Below, one piece after another: positions 22,081-32,374 of a stretch of 64,000 bases of DNA. The position numbers and the translations under genes were made by a program. The stretch is taken from positions 1,950,807 to 2,014,806 of the forward strand of contig JBBMOL010000116.1 in the NCBI GenBank assembly GCA_037954665.1, in the 5' to 3' direction. The notes under the pieces were generated by a model. That model had not been told where the DNA came from. It saw only the letters and a list, made by a program, of their open reading frames with translations, and did no database searches. Source of the stretch: Laguncularia racemosa (lineage: Eukaryota > Streptophyta > Magnoliopsida > Myrtales > Combretaceae). Numbering within the stretch: position 1 is the first letter of the stretch; the number at the start of each line of letters is the position of its first letter.

Positions 22081-23162
22081 ACTCTTAGACATCATCACAT
22101 TCTCATCTTTAACCTCCTCCTCCTCCTCTTCTTCTTCTTCTTCTTCTTTGTCTTTAGAGTCTTCCTATAGGGGGTGGCATTTGCAATCCCTATGCTTGTA
22201 GAAGCATCTCCATACCCATCTCAATCCATCTCTATCCTCATCATAGTTGACGAAGCTGTCTATGTATACCAATAATCTCAAGAGACTGCTATGAAGAAGT
22301 GGAAGTCACATCTTGCTATGGATGAGCTCTAGTAGGCAACTCATCTTCATCCAGTCTCCTCCTCTTCATTCCTTTTACCTTGAGGAATGGCTTGCATCAG
22401 AAGATTCATAGCAAGAATGGATCTTTTACATTGTAGGTAAACTCTCAAAAATGCCTAAATTCTTCACCAATCTTGTGATATATGAACTACACAAATAAAT
22501 CTAACTTAAGCATCTTATGCTTGATGGTGCAAGTAAAAAGCCAAACTAATAGCTAAGTTAATAGGCTTACACTTAGAAATACTATGTAAATAGATCATAT
22601 CATTCAATGTAACCACTTTAAAACTATTCCCTCTACTCGTCAAAGTATGGGCTAACATCTAATGTACTATCTTAAGGGTAGGATTTCTCAAGGTAGATGC
22701 CTTGGATATTTTAGGATTATAACTACCCTCATTTGATAATTGTCTCCACACTACTATTTCATTTAAACCCTTAGGTAGTTATACTGGAAGATAAAAAAAT
22801 CTTGGGTTGTAACATAGTCTTGGTTATATAAACCCACACATCAAAATTTTCAAAAGATAACCTATATTCCTAGCTATTATCACAAAAGGACATACAATTT
22901 CTAGCTTAATGTATTACTCTTCATCTAAATAGAAGGTCGATAAGAACTTTAATGTTAGTTCTTGATATGTTAGCTCCTGAATTAAAGATAACACCACTTT
23001 TAGTTTATTTTCTTGTTGTAGGTATTTTTTTGAGAAGAATTGGATTAAGAGATTGATAGAACTTTTCATCAATTGAGACATGAGAATAGAGTGCCATATA
23101 TTGATTTGAGAGTAGAGATGATTATTAAACAAGTAAATGAAAATCATGCATTGAGGGAGCAT
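22081..23162 (-). pseudogene. Athila-type post-pol ORF remnant (D3)
   Basis: On the minus strand the translation contains QELTLKFLSTFY (about 22925-22965), then KASTLRNPTLKIVH, MLAHTLTSRGNSFKVVTLNDMIYL (quoted in part) and INLAISLAFYLHHQA (about 22530-22710). It ends in an acidic tract encoded by the (CCT)n(CTT)n run at 22113-22149. The pattern matches the ORF of unknown function carried by Athila elements (ATHILA ORF-1 type) and parallels the D2 copy at 25111-26343, including the acidic tail. Many stops and shifts are present. Some authors call this position env-like. I see no signal peptide or membrane segment to support that. Confidence 0.6.
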
Positions 23163-23199
23163 GGAGTAACTATAATTGGTAAAGCCAGGTATGTAATAA

Positions 23200-23870
23200 T
23201 TAGGCTGACCATTTAAGAAAATAATTTTGAAATAAATTCGAGCTTATTTAGATAATTTAAGCTAACCAATTTAGAGGTGCTACTATTGATGACCTATATG
23301 AGCATATTGCATATTTCATTAACATTTGCAAGACTTTTAAGTATAAGAGGGTATAAGATGATGTAGTAAAGCTTGAACATTTTCCTTTCTTTTCAAGGAA
23401 CAAAGTAAGAAGGTAGCTAATCTCCTTACTTGCTAACATAATCACAACTTGCGATCAAATGGAAGAGAATTTTTTAGCAAGTTTCTTCCGTTTAGCTCAT
23501 ATTGCTAAATTGAGAATTGACATACTATTTAACATGCTAGTGACTCCTTGTTTAAGACTTAGAAGAGGTTCAAGGACTCATTGAGGAGATGCCCACATCA
23601 TGGCTTACCTACTTGGTTATAAATTCAAGCATTCTATAGTGGATTAAGAGCCTAACTAAAAATGATAGTGGATGTATGTTTTGGAGGTTCATTGATAAGT
23701 AAGTCACTAGATGAAGCTTATAAATTGATTGAGAAGATGGTGATGAACTCTCATAATTGGTAGACTGAGAAAGCAACATAGAGAAGAGCTATTAAGGTAT
23801 AGGAGGTAGATGTAATCACAAAGCTAATAACCTAACACCTTTAACCACTTAGGTGGAAAAGATTATGTGA
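23200..23870 (+). pseudogene. Athila-like Gag relic (D4)
   Basis: The plus strand reads, across frameshifts, NNFEIK, FRGATIDDLYEHIAYF, INICKTFKYKRV, MEENFLASFF, HIAKLRIDI, CPHHGLPTW in another frame, DEAYKLIEKMVMN and an NWQTEKAT-like segment. This is the capsid pattern seen in D1 (50351-51271) and D2. It is oriented opposite to the D3 ORF that ends 40 bases to its left, so two different copies, or an inversion, meet here. It is heavily mutated. Confidence 0.65.
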
Positions 23871-24224
23871 AATACCCCAAAAATAATAAATAAGGTCAAA
23901 GGGAATAAAAAGAAAAAATTTGGATTAAATTAACAAGGAAATTCAAGTTGGAAAAATCAATTTTACTAAGAAAGACCTTTTTATACTTGAAATCGATTTT
24001 ATTGAAATTAGACCTAAAATTGCTTAAACCCTACATATAGCTTCAAGACTATAATTAAGTGAATAAAATCAATTACAAAATATTTAGAGACAATTGGAAA
24101 AGACAAAAAAATAATTCAAAGGTTAATAAGGTTAAATGACCAAAATGCCCTTAAGCTTATTTGCTGAAGGGCAGATAATCAATTGAGTTTCCATAGGCAT
24201 TTTAGCGAAAGGGAAGCAACATTT
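23871..24224. other. Short unassigned stretch, possible chromovirus LTR start
   Basis: Immediately after the gag relic, TGTGAAATACCCCAAAAAT at 23875 resembles the TGTRAAATACCCC start of some Del/Tekay LTRs. Nothing further confirms this. The stretch is AT-rich and non-coding. Confidence 0.3.
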
Positions 24225-24960
24225 TGATGTGCCTTTCAATGAGATTGCAAGAATACCAAATCTACTTCCAATTCCACAACAAGATGGCGTGAAATCCACA
24301 ATCAAATGAACCCTAATTGCGTGAATTCAAATGACTACAAGGATAAATTATAATGAAGATCACTTGCAATTGTAATATATGTTAAGGATCACACAAAGAT
24401 GAACCAAATTCCAATCAAATTGGAGTTGAATTCAAATCTAAAAATTTAGATCCTTAAACACGTGAACAAGAACAAAAGAACACAACTAATTACAGATAGA
24501 TATGACTTAGTAAAAGTAATTGGAAGTAACTTAAGAAGAAATTGATGTTACTCACAATATTTCTCAAGTCAACTTGCCACAATTCGATGGATGAAATTGA
24601 TAAGAGTTTGAGATGTGAAAGAGGTAAGCTTTCCATGGCTAAAATTTTCATAAATGAGATGTTCAAAAGTCCCTTACAAACCCTACTTAGCAAGTGTTTA
24701 TACTTGCTCCAAGTAGGTTAAAATGTCAAAAAAATTATGCCTATACCACTAAGTGGCCGGTTCTAATTCAACAAAATACAAACAAATAAAAAATGTCCCA
24801 AAAAATGATTACAAAGTGACTAGTTCAATAATAAAATAACAAGTACAAAGATAGTCTTCAAAGAGCCAATTCTTCAACTAATTGAGTTCATTGTGGGCTG
24901 TTGGATGTGAGTCCGACAATGTTCCCAATTTGATCAATAATGTAAGTTATTTGTTAGCCT
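24225..24960 (-). mobile_element. Diverged family A LTR
   Basis: The minus-strand 3' end is ...GGCACATCA. Landmarks follow in family A order: 'gtgagtaacatcaatttc', 'tgtggcaagttgac' and GTATAAACACTTGC (TATA region near 24690), then 'accggccacttagtgg'. U3 beyond about 24900 cannot be aligned. It could be the 3' LTR of copy A3, whose gag lies at 40916-42083 beyond D2, but this is inference. Confidence 0.7.
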
Positions 24961-25110
24961 ACAACAGAAATTAAAAAGAATGAAAAATAAAGAAAAGTAA
25001 AGCATGAGTCCTTAAATTAAGTTAATACAAGGCTAATTTTGCTCTCCTGTCATCATAAAATAATCCAAAGATAACAAAGTTAAAAAATATAAGAGCTAGA
25101 AAGGAAAGGG
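24961..25110. other. Junction between family A LTR and D2 3' region
   Basis: AT-rich. There is no D2 3' LTR here although one would be expected, so a deletion has removed it. Confidence 0.4.
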
Positions 25111-26343
25111 TCAGTCATCCTCTTCGTCGTCACCAACTTCTTCTTCCGCTTCTGACCCCATAGCCCCTTCTAAAGTATAAGCGTCAATCTCTCTTTCTAT
25201 CTCATCATCATCATCTTCCTCCTGGATTGCCTCCTGAGTTGCCTCCCTTGGGACCTCTTCATCATCGCTAGATGAGGAGGAAGAAGAAGTGATGCAATTT
25301 GAAAGCTTCACCTTTAGTTTCTTTGCAAACGCTTCGGCTATAGAACCGATATAGCGTTTGAGACTTTTGTTCTTCCGTTTTAGCTTTTTGACTTCCTTAG
25401 TGAGCTCTTCTAATCGTTTGGTAGTTTCATCTTTTGCATCATTTCAAGAAGAGTCACCTCTTTCTTCTACCTTTGGAATATCCCATTGTTGGAGGGCTAC
25501 ATTGGTCATGGGATAGGATTCTCCTATTTCATCTCTGGGAGCTTCTTCAGGGAATTCATTCATATTTTTCAAAATTTGGGTAATATATGCACCACATAAG
25601 CATCCTTTTTTGGATAGTTAAGCTTGTTGGCGTATTGCAAAGGCTAACTCCACTGCTACATTCACCCTCTCGCCTTTTATCATGCTCCACATTAGATATA
25701 AATCCAATTGGCTGACCACTCTAACACTGTTTATCTTACCGTTCAATGAGTGGACCAGCAGAGAATGTAAAATCCTATGGCTTATCTGCTTGAGATGTGA
25801 TCCCCTTGATAGTCAAGGATCATAGGAACTTTTCCTAGCGATTGATGACCAAAACTGAGCATATGACAATGTGCGCACTGGCCATCTAGTTGGGAGGGAC
25901 TTGAAATCGTCAGTTCGAATGTATTATGGAGAGTACAAACCAGTGTACTCACAAAATTTGGTCATACTCATCGAATGATGTTTCTCAAATGCTGAAAAGG
26001 AAACATCGTTGTCCAGACCAAAGAGGCGATTCGTCTTGCTGATCTGAAAGGTAGCAAAAAATTCCAAAGTAACCCCCCTATATATCTTCTCATCGATGGA
26101 GAGAAGATTAGCCCAGGCAGAATCAACCAATAATCTTTTGAATTGTTGAGCTAATCCATAATCCTGGATTATTCCCCAGTTCAAGTAGGCATTTGGTGTA
26201 ATTCGCTTCATGGCTTCTAAAGCCTTGTACCTTTTCACTTCATTCCCACTAAGTCCTAGGGGAATTCTCCCACCATTGTTACTACTTGGACCTTCAGTTT
26301 TAGCCCTTTTCTTTTGCTTCTGATGTTGTTTCTTTATTGCCAT
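25111..26343 (-). pseudogene. Athila-type post-pol ORF of D2, frameshifted
   Basis: The ATG at 26343 opens a frame of 139 codons: a lysine-rich start (MAIKKQHQKQKKRAK), then NEVKRYKALEAMKRITPNAYL, LDNDVSFSAFEKHHSMS and MTKFCEYTGLY, a pattern typical of the Athila ORF-1-type protein. After a stop at 25924 the homology continues in other frames (PLIER, GQPIGF, a region for VNVAVELAFAIRQ near 25650) and ends in a serine run and acidic tail (residues SSSSSSSDDEE...EEEVGDDEEDD, 25111-25311). The whole would be about 410 residues. The function of this family is unknown. A possible spliced leader and promoter precede it. No membrane segment was found, so an envelope role is not supported by the sequence. 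Confidence 0.7.
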
Positions 26344-26992
26344 CTGTAATCAAACATTGGAAAGTGTGAATGTCAAGGATAGGACGTAAAAATTAGTGAA
26401 AGGATATTGCTACTAGATGAGAATCCTACTGAAGATGATACTATCCTAATATAACTGCCATGATGTAATGACCTTAAAAGCATGATTGAAGTTGAACTTG
26501 AACATGAAAGTGCAATCGGGCATTAGATTTAACATTCATAGAATGTGCATTAAAGCTCTTGGTTCAGTTACTATGCCATATGTAATATACCCTTAAAGAA
26601 GATTAACTATGGCTAGTAGGTGTAATGGATTACAAATTCATGGTCAAACCCAGGTTAATCGAATATTGATAGAGTAAGTAATGCCTAGGTGAATCAATTC
26701 ATTCAAGATCATCAAAGGAATCAATGCAAAACAACAACCCCTTCGTCAGATCTTGGGATTGCTGTGATGAACACTCATGATAGATCTTGGGGATGAAATT
26801 CGGTGAACAATTAACTAATGAAGTATAAATCATGAATAGGGATCAATAAAAGTAGCAATGCATAAACAAAATTCATCTTAACCTAATTTTGACTAACCCT
26901 AGCATTTGGTACGAACGATGGCAAAAATAGAAATGGCAAGAAATCAATATTCGAATGAATAACGAAAAGAGGAGAAGCGGAAAGACTTACCG
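26344..26992 (-). other. Candidate leader intron of the D2 post-pol ORF
   Basis: On the minus strand a consensus donor, CG|GTAAGT (26992), and a consensus acceptor, TTTGATTACAG| (26344), bracket 649 AT-rich bases. The acceptor lies directly against the ATG at 26343. The position and both consensus sites suggest a spliced 5' leader. Chance occurrence is possible. Confidence 0.5.
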
Positions 26993-27148
26993 ATTTGATC
27001 CTTGGTATGGGTTGGAGTGCTGGATATTGTGTAGAGGGTTGTGAGTGTGTGCGAAAATGAGAGAGAGTGACAGTGGAGAGAGAGATTTTCGGAAAGAAAT
27101 GAAGGGAATAGGCGCAGCGTGGGTTAAATAGTGCAGGTATTTGTGTTG
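26993..27148 (-). promoter_or_regulatory. Candidate internal promoter and CT-rich leader of D2
   Basis: The minus strand reads a TATA-like ctaTTTAAccc at about 27121-27133. It is followed by a pyrimidine-rich leader (ctctctctcc...ctctctctc around 27060-27085) that runs to the splice donor at 26992. It is preceded by the palindrome array 27149-27358. This is the order found in plant promoters and in the D2 LTR. It is an inference from sequence only. Confidence 0.5.
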
Positions 27149-27358
27149 CTACGCCCTGTGGCAAGGGGCGTGGTAGGCTCTATGGACAATTTTGGGTTGA
27201 TATGCCCCCATGGTAGGGACGTGGCAACTTACCTGGAACATTTTATTTGATACGCCCTCCATCACGCCCTGTGGCAAGGGGCGTAGTAGTATATCAGTTG
27301 GAATTTTTCCAAGTTGTCGCCTCTTTTGCCTTCATACGCCCCATGGAAGGGGCGTGGT
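27149..27358. repeat. Array of four GC-rich palindromes (acgccc...gggcgt)
   Basis: Four imperfect palindromes with arms of the form (t/c)acgccc and gggcgt(a/g) occur at 27149-27176, 27199-27226, 27249-27286 and 27334-27358, in otherwise AT-rich DNA. The same motif, four times, is found in the D2 LTR at 40514-40723. They lie just upstream of a TATA-like box in both places. Confidence 0.9.
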
Positions 27359-27638
27359 GTTTCTCCACACTTTTTTTTTTCATGGTTTATGATGAGTGAT
27401 TTGATCCTCGCCATGTTTCATTGACGTTCCTTACTCCACGAAGCTTTCCAATCACCTCCTTTTCAACTCCCCATAACCTACAAACAAACACAAAAAGGTA
27501 GGAACTCATGCTCAATCATAAAGCTAACGTAATAAAATTGAAGAACAATAAAAACAAATAAGAAATCAGGCACAAAATGCCTCTCAAAAGTTGCTTTGTT
27601 TAACATCTTTAGCTAGACGAAAAAGATGTATGACAGGA
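27359..27638. other. Spacer between D2 pol and palindrome array
   Basis: A T-rich stretch (run of T at 27371-27380) with no domain or open frame of note. It follows the integrase C-terminus on the minus strand. Confidence 0.5.
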
Positions 27639-29245
27639 TTAAGTAGATGCTAAGAGGAGATTATTCTCCTCCCTCTCTTTGAAGCACTCGCTGTCTCCAA
27701 GGTGTAACTTCAATTTTTGCCCATTAACCTTAAAAATTCCCTTCTCAGGATGTTCTACCTCAATTGTGCCATAAGGAAGTACTTTTCTTACTTGGAGAGG
27801 CCTGGACCATTTCAATCTTAGTTTTCCCGGGAATAAATTGAGTCTAGAGTTGAAGCGTAAGAAAAGATCACCTTCCTTGAATTGTTTAGGCTGTTGAATG
27901 CGGGAATCATGATACTTCTTAGCTCTTTCCTTATAGATTGCTGAGTTCTCATATGCTGTAAGTCTCATCTCATCCAATTCATCGAGTTGCAACAATCTAT
28001 GTTTTCCAGCCCCTTCAAGATCTAAATTTACTATTTTGATGGCCTGGTATGCCTTATGTTCTATCTCAACAGGAAGATGACAAGCCTTACCATAGACTAG
28101 TCAATAAGGAGTAGTTCCTAATGGAGTTTTGTAGGCGGTTCTATACGCCTACAATGCTTCATCAAGCTTTATCGGACCAGTCCAGACGATGATGAGAAAC
28201 CAATTTTTCCAAAATTCTCTTCAATTCTCGGTTTGATACCTCGGCTTGCCCACTTGATTGGGGATGATAGGGAGTTGCAAGTCTATGAGTTACCCCATAT
28301 CTTTTAAGCACTTTCTCAATTTGCGTATTACATAAATGTGTGCCTCTATCGCTAATAAGCGCTCTTAGGGCACTAAACCTAGAAAAGAGCTTTTTGAGAA
28401 ATTTCTTTTCAACCCTTGCATCATTTGTCGGTAGAGCTTGTGCTTTTACCCATTTACTCACATAGTCAACTGTTACAAGCATATATTTATTCCCAAAAGA
28501 AGATGGAAATGGTCCCATGAAATCGATACCCCAGATATCAAAAACTTTACACTGCAAGATATACTGCTGAGGCATCTCATTTCTTCTTGAGAGGTTTCCA
28601 GTTCTTTGACATCTATCATACTAGGCTCCATAGTCTTGGGCATCCTTAAACAGTGAGGGCTAATAAAAACCAGATTCCAAGACCTTATGAGCCGTTCGGT
28701 TCGAACTATGGTGACCACCAGTTGGTCCGGTGTTACAATGAAAAAGTATTTCCCATCCTTCTTTATGTGATACACACCTTTTAATCATCTGATCGGCACA
28801 AATCTTGAACATATAAGGATCTTCCTAAATATAATACCTTGAATCTCTGATATGCTTCTTCTTTCGATGATATCCCTTATCCTTAGGAACAACCTTGGCC
28901 ACTATATAATTTGCAATGTCAGCAAACCAAGGCATATCATTCCTATTGTCAATTGCATTTATAGAGAACAGTCTTTCCTCAGGGAATTCATCATTGATTT
29001 CTCCTTCATTCAATTTCTCTAGGAATGGATTCTCCAAGCGTGATAAGTGGTCGGTTGCTAGGTTCTTGGCACCCTTTTTATCTCTTATCTCCAAGTCAAA
29101 CTCTTGAAGGAGTAAAATTCACTTAATCAAACGTAGCTTTGCATCTTGTTTGGTTAGCAAAAACTTCAAAGCGGAATGATCCGTATAGACTATAACCTTT
29201 GATAATATGAGATAGGGTCGGAATTTGTCGAACGCAATGACAACT
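27639..29245 (-). pseudogene. RNase H C-terminus and integrase of Athila-like D2
   Basis: From the right, the minus strand reads the end of RNase H (DHSALKFLL, LEIRDKKGAKNLATDHLSRLEN near 29010-29190), then integrase. The zinc-binding region follows with GGHHSS and FYWPSLFKDA. The core has VFDIWGIDFMGPFPSSFGNK (about 28485-28545), DYVSKWVKA, ISDRGTHL (about 28340) and HPQSSGQAEVSNRE (about 28240), so D, D and E positions remain. The C-terminal segment KERAKKYHD, FKEGDLFLRFNSRLNLFPGKLRLKW to the stop at 27639 completes the enzyme. Stops are present, for example at 28162, 28610 and 28824. The sequence pattern places it in the Athila lineage. Confidence 0.88.
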
Positions 29246-30262
29246 TGATAGGAATCAAACTCTTACAGGACCTATCACCAGGGCCCGAGCTAAGGGTCTC
29301 CATAATCTAGCTTTGGGAATCTTTCTAGAGAAACCTAATCTTGAGAAAACTAACCTACTTCCCACATCTTTACATTATAATTTTAGTGCATTTCAGCAGG
29401 TTCACTTATCAGTCATACAGGATACAAAATCACCTATATTATTGAGCGAATCAGGGTTCTCAACAGAGCCTAATTCAAAAGTATCTTGAAGACCGGCATC
29501 ATGAAGGCTCATTTCTTTTATATATTTCTCCTTTTATAGACTATTTTATGTTGTAATTTTTCTTTTGGGGAACTTTCATTTTATTGTAATTTTCATTTAG
29601 GACTAACCACCTTAAAAGTGGCAAACTTGTAATTTTGACCAATTTCTAACCTTAGGAGTAGCAAGTATAAATACTTGCTTATAATAGGGTTTGAGGAGAC
29701 CATTTTGCAGATTATACACTTCACTTTAACATGAGAGGGCTTAGGGTTTCCTAATTCCAAATTCTCTTATCAATTTCAATTTCCAAGAGTTGAAATTGTG
29801 GCGAGTGCAACAATTGGAAATTGTGAGTCATATCAATTTCTTTCTTTATTGTTTTTCATTTCATCTCTAGTCAGTCATATCTAGGGTTGATTTGGAGTTT
29901 CTTGGACATATTTGTGATCGCAATTTGTGAACAATTATCTTGTTTAAGATTGATTGTTCTTTAGTACTTGAAATCAATATCATTTCATTGTTGGCGTGAA
30001 TTGAGGTTTAAGAGGAAGTTGATGTCACGGTTTTGATCAATCCATTTTGATTTGAATTCACGTGGATTTCAATTATTATTTTTATTATATGGTGAAGATT
30101 ACATATATGGATTGCAATTGCATCATTTGAACTTTATTGTTCATCAAATTTCCAAAGTGGTTTCACATGAATTGTTCTCCAATTGGACCGGTTTGTAATT
30201 GAGTTGTGATTTGTTTTCTTTGAGTCATTTGATTGTGCTTGGACTTGGTTTTGAGCACATCA
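29246..30262 (+). mobile_element. Solo short-form family A LTR in D2 RNase H
   Basis: This 1017-base LTR on the plus strand starts TGATAGGAATCAAACT and ends GAGCACATCA. It is flanked by CAACT (29241-29245) and CAATT (30263-30267), a five-base duplication with one change. It lacks the internal PBS of the long form. The TATA region, gTATAAATActtgctt, is at about 29664-29680. D2 RNase H reads through after removal (IEKELLTIV joined to VIAFDKFR), which confirms the ends. Confidence 0.92.
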
Positions 30263-30765
30263 CAATTGTAAGCAACTCTTTCTCAATTGTGGTATAATTC
30301 TCTTGCGTAGGGGTAAGAGTCTTACTTGCATAGTAAATGGGTTGGAAATATTTATCCTTACGTTGCCACAAGACAGCACCTATAACCATATCACTTACAT
30401 CGAACATAATTTCAAAAGGAAGATTCCAATCCAGTGCAACCATAATTGGAGCGTTGGTGAGCTTCTCCTTAAGAGTATTGAATGCATCGAGGCACTCTTC
30501 GAAAAAATTGAAAGGCGCATCCTTCTCCAAAAGCTTTGTCATTAGTCACGCAATTTTTGAAAAATCTTTTATAAACCGGCGATAAAATCCCGCATGACCA
30601 AGAGAGCTTCGGATTGCTTTCACTGATGAAGGTGGAGGTAGTTTAGAAATTGCTTCAATCTTAGCCTCATCCACCTCAATACCTTCTTTGGAGATTTTAT
30701 GACCCTAGACAATACCCTCTTGTGTCATAAAATGACATTTCTCCCAATTAAGCACTAGATCAAAT
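30263..30765 (-). pseudogene. RT thumb/connection and RNase H N-terminus of D2
   Basis: The minus strand reads NLVLNWEKCHFM, GHKISKEGIEVDEAKIE, SSLGHAGFYRRFIKDFSKI, MTKLLEKDAPFNF, FEIMFDVSDMVIGAVL, YYASKTL and NYTTIEKELLTIV. These form the RT C-terminus and the start of RNase H, whose first catalytic aspartate (FDVSDM) is kept. It is bounded on the left by the solo LTR and on the right by the plastid insertion. Confidence 0.9.
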
Positions 30766-30929
30766 GATCCGCAGCTGCCAATATATCTCACGGTAACAAA
30801 AATGTATTGTTCTGAGGTATATCAAGATTCAGTCTACGATTCATATTTTTTCGACCAATCCTTCCTAATTCACATCTTTGTTGAAAGAATTTCTTTTGTA
30901 ATTCCTTACATAAGGATTCAGAAAATGCC
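30766..30929 (-). pseudogene. rpoB: Plastid rpoB fragment in nuclear DNA
   Basis: The minus strand encodes FSESLCKELQKKFFQQ, RCELGRIGRKNMNRRLNLD, IPQNNTFLLP, a stop, then DILAAADHLI. This is the plastid RNA polymerase beta subunit, recognised from its highly conserved GRIGRRNMNRRLNLDIPQ segment. One CGA-type codon has become TGA. It is a fragment of about 55 codons with no promoter. It is joined at about 30930 to a ycf2 fragment in the opposite sense and lies inside the D2 reverse transcriptase. It is a non-functional transferred piece of organelle DNA. Confidence 0.85.
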
Positions 30930-31134
30930 ATTTTAGAGTGTATCATGCCTGAATCTAACTGGGGTTTGCGGTGGTGGAGGAACTGGATTGGAAAAAAGAG
31001 GGATTCTAGTTGTAAGATATCTAATGAAACTGTCGCTGGAATTGAGATCTCATTCAAAGAGAAAGATATCAAATATCTGGAGTTTCTTTTTGTATATCTT
31101 AGGGATGATCCAATCTACAAGGACCATGATTGGG
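30930..31134 (+). pseudogene. ycf2: Plastid ycf2 fragment in nuclear DNA
   Basis: The plus strand from 30945 encodes MPESNWGLRWWRNWIGKK, then RDSSCKISNETVAGIEISFK and EKDIKYLEFLFVYL, a characteristic stretch of the large plastid protein Ycf2. Homology stops at KDHDW (31134), where D2 RT sequence resumes. With the adjoining rpoB piece it forms one insertion of about 370 bases. rpoB and ycf2 lie in different regions of typical plastid genomes, so two fragments were joined. The open frame continuing to 31172 is a fusion with RT antisense. Confidence 0.88.
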
Positions 31135-31700
31135 TAGTATCTTCACATCTTTTCAAAACCAATTCCAAGTGACAGAGACAATCATCAAAGGAGTCACCAT
31201 ATATCGAGAAATCATCCATATAAACTTCCATATTTTCTCCCACCATATCTTCAAATATTGCAAGCATACACCTCTAGAAGGTGGCAGGGGCATTACACAA
31301 GCTAAAAGGCATTCTCCTATATGCAAACGTGCAAAATGGACATGTGAATGTCGTTTTCTCTTGATCCTCAAGTGCAATGGGAATCTGGAAATAACCCGAC
31401 ATTCCATCTAGGAAGCAATAATAAGAATGTCCTACCAATCGTTCCAGCATTTGATCTATGAATGGGAGAGGGAAGTGATCCTTTCTGGTCACATCATTGA
31501 GTTTGCGGTAATCAATACAAACTCTCCATCCTGTGATTGTTCTCATGGGAATGAGCTCATTTTTCTCATTGGGTACAACGGTCATGCCTCCTTTCTTTGG
31601 AACTACTTAAACTGAACTCACCCATGTGCTATCTGAAATAGGATAAATCATTCCAGCAACAAGTAGTTTAATCACTTCCTTCTTCACCACATCTCTCATA
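31135..31700 (-). pseudogene. Reverse transcriptase core of D2
   Basis: The minus strand reads SVQVVPKKGGMTVV, GWRVCIDYRKLNDVTRKD, HFPLPFIDQMLERL, YCFLDGMSGYFQI, FAYRRMPFSLCNAPATF, then the polymerase box VYMDDFSIYG (YMDD at 31211-31222) and CLCHLELVLKRCED. The catalytic aspartates are kept. The region is interrupted at its right end by the family A element A1 (31701-36717), inserted in the RT N-terminus, and at its left by the plastid DNA. Confidence 0.92.
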
Positions 31701-32374
31701 TGATAGGAATAAAAATCCGACAAGACCTATCATTAGGGTAAGAACTAAAGGAATTCAAATCTTGGCGTTGAGAGCCCATTTTGAGCAGATCGACCCCGGA
31801 ATTATTTATATATTAACATCTTTTCTATTATTCTTGTATTGTGTTTTCCAACAGGCACACTTATCATATTCTATATGGCAATGGACAAACTCCCTCAGAC
31901 TCAACTTGTGGGTTATCCATGGACCGACCTAAACCGGCGATGAGCTAGGCCGATGGATCCTATAAAAGACCGGCATCTTGAAGACCATTTCATTTATATA
32001 TTTTTTCTTTTATGAACTATTTTGGTTGTATTTTGGTTTTGGGACACTTTTATTTCCTTGTAATTTTCATTTAGGGTTAGCCACCTTAAAAGTGGCAAAC
32101 TTGTAATTTTGAGCAATTTTTAACCATAGGAGTAGTAAGTATAAATACTTGCTTAAGAGAGGGTTTGAGAAGCTTATCATTTTTCAGATTAAACACTACA
32201 TTTCACATGAGAATTAGGGTTCATACCTTGGTTCCAAACTCTTATCAATTTCAATCCCAAGAGTTGAAATTGTGGCGAGTGCAACATCTTGAAATTGTGA
32301 GTTATATCAATTTGATTTTGTTGTGATTTCTTTTCTTCTCTAGTGTGTCATATCTAGGGTTGAATTGAGATAGT

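Noticed and set aside
25111..25311. Separate small acidic host protein
   Set aside because: It is the C-terminal tail of the frameshifted post-pol ORF; D3 has the same tail in the same place.
25111..26343. Envelope protein
   Set aside because: No signal peptide, no membrane segment and no cysteine pattern. The protein is basic at the start and acidic at the end.
27149..27358. CRISPR-like array
   Set aside because: Palindromes with irregular spacing, no constant repeat-spacer structure, and a eukaryotic repeat context.
26344..27400. Host gene promoter with first intron
   Set aside because: The downstream ORF matches the Athila-type post-pol protein and the palindromes match the D2 LTR, so the module belongs to the element. 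Host origin by capture is not excluded but has no support.
30788..31072. Open frame of 94 codons on the minus strand across the plastid insertion
   Set aside because: It joins antisense ycf2 to sense rpoB. It is a by-product of the chimera and not a gene.
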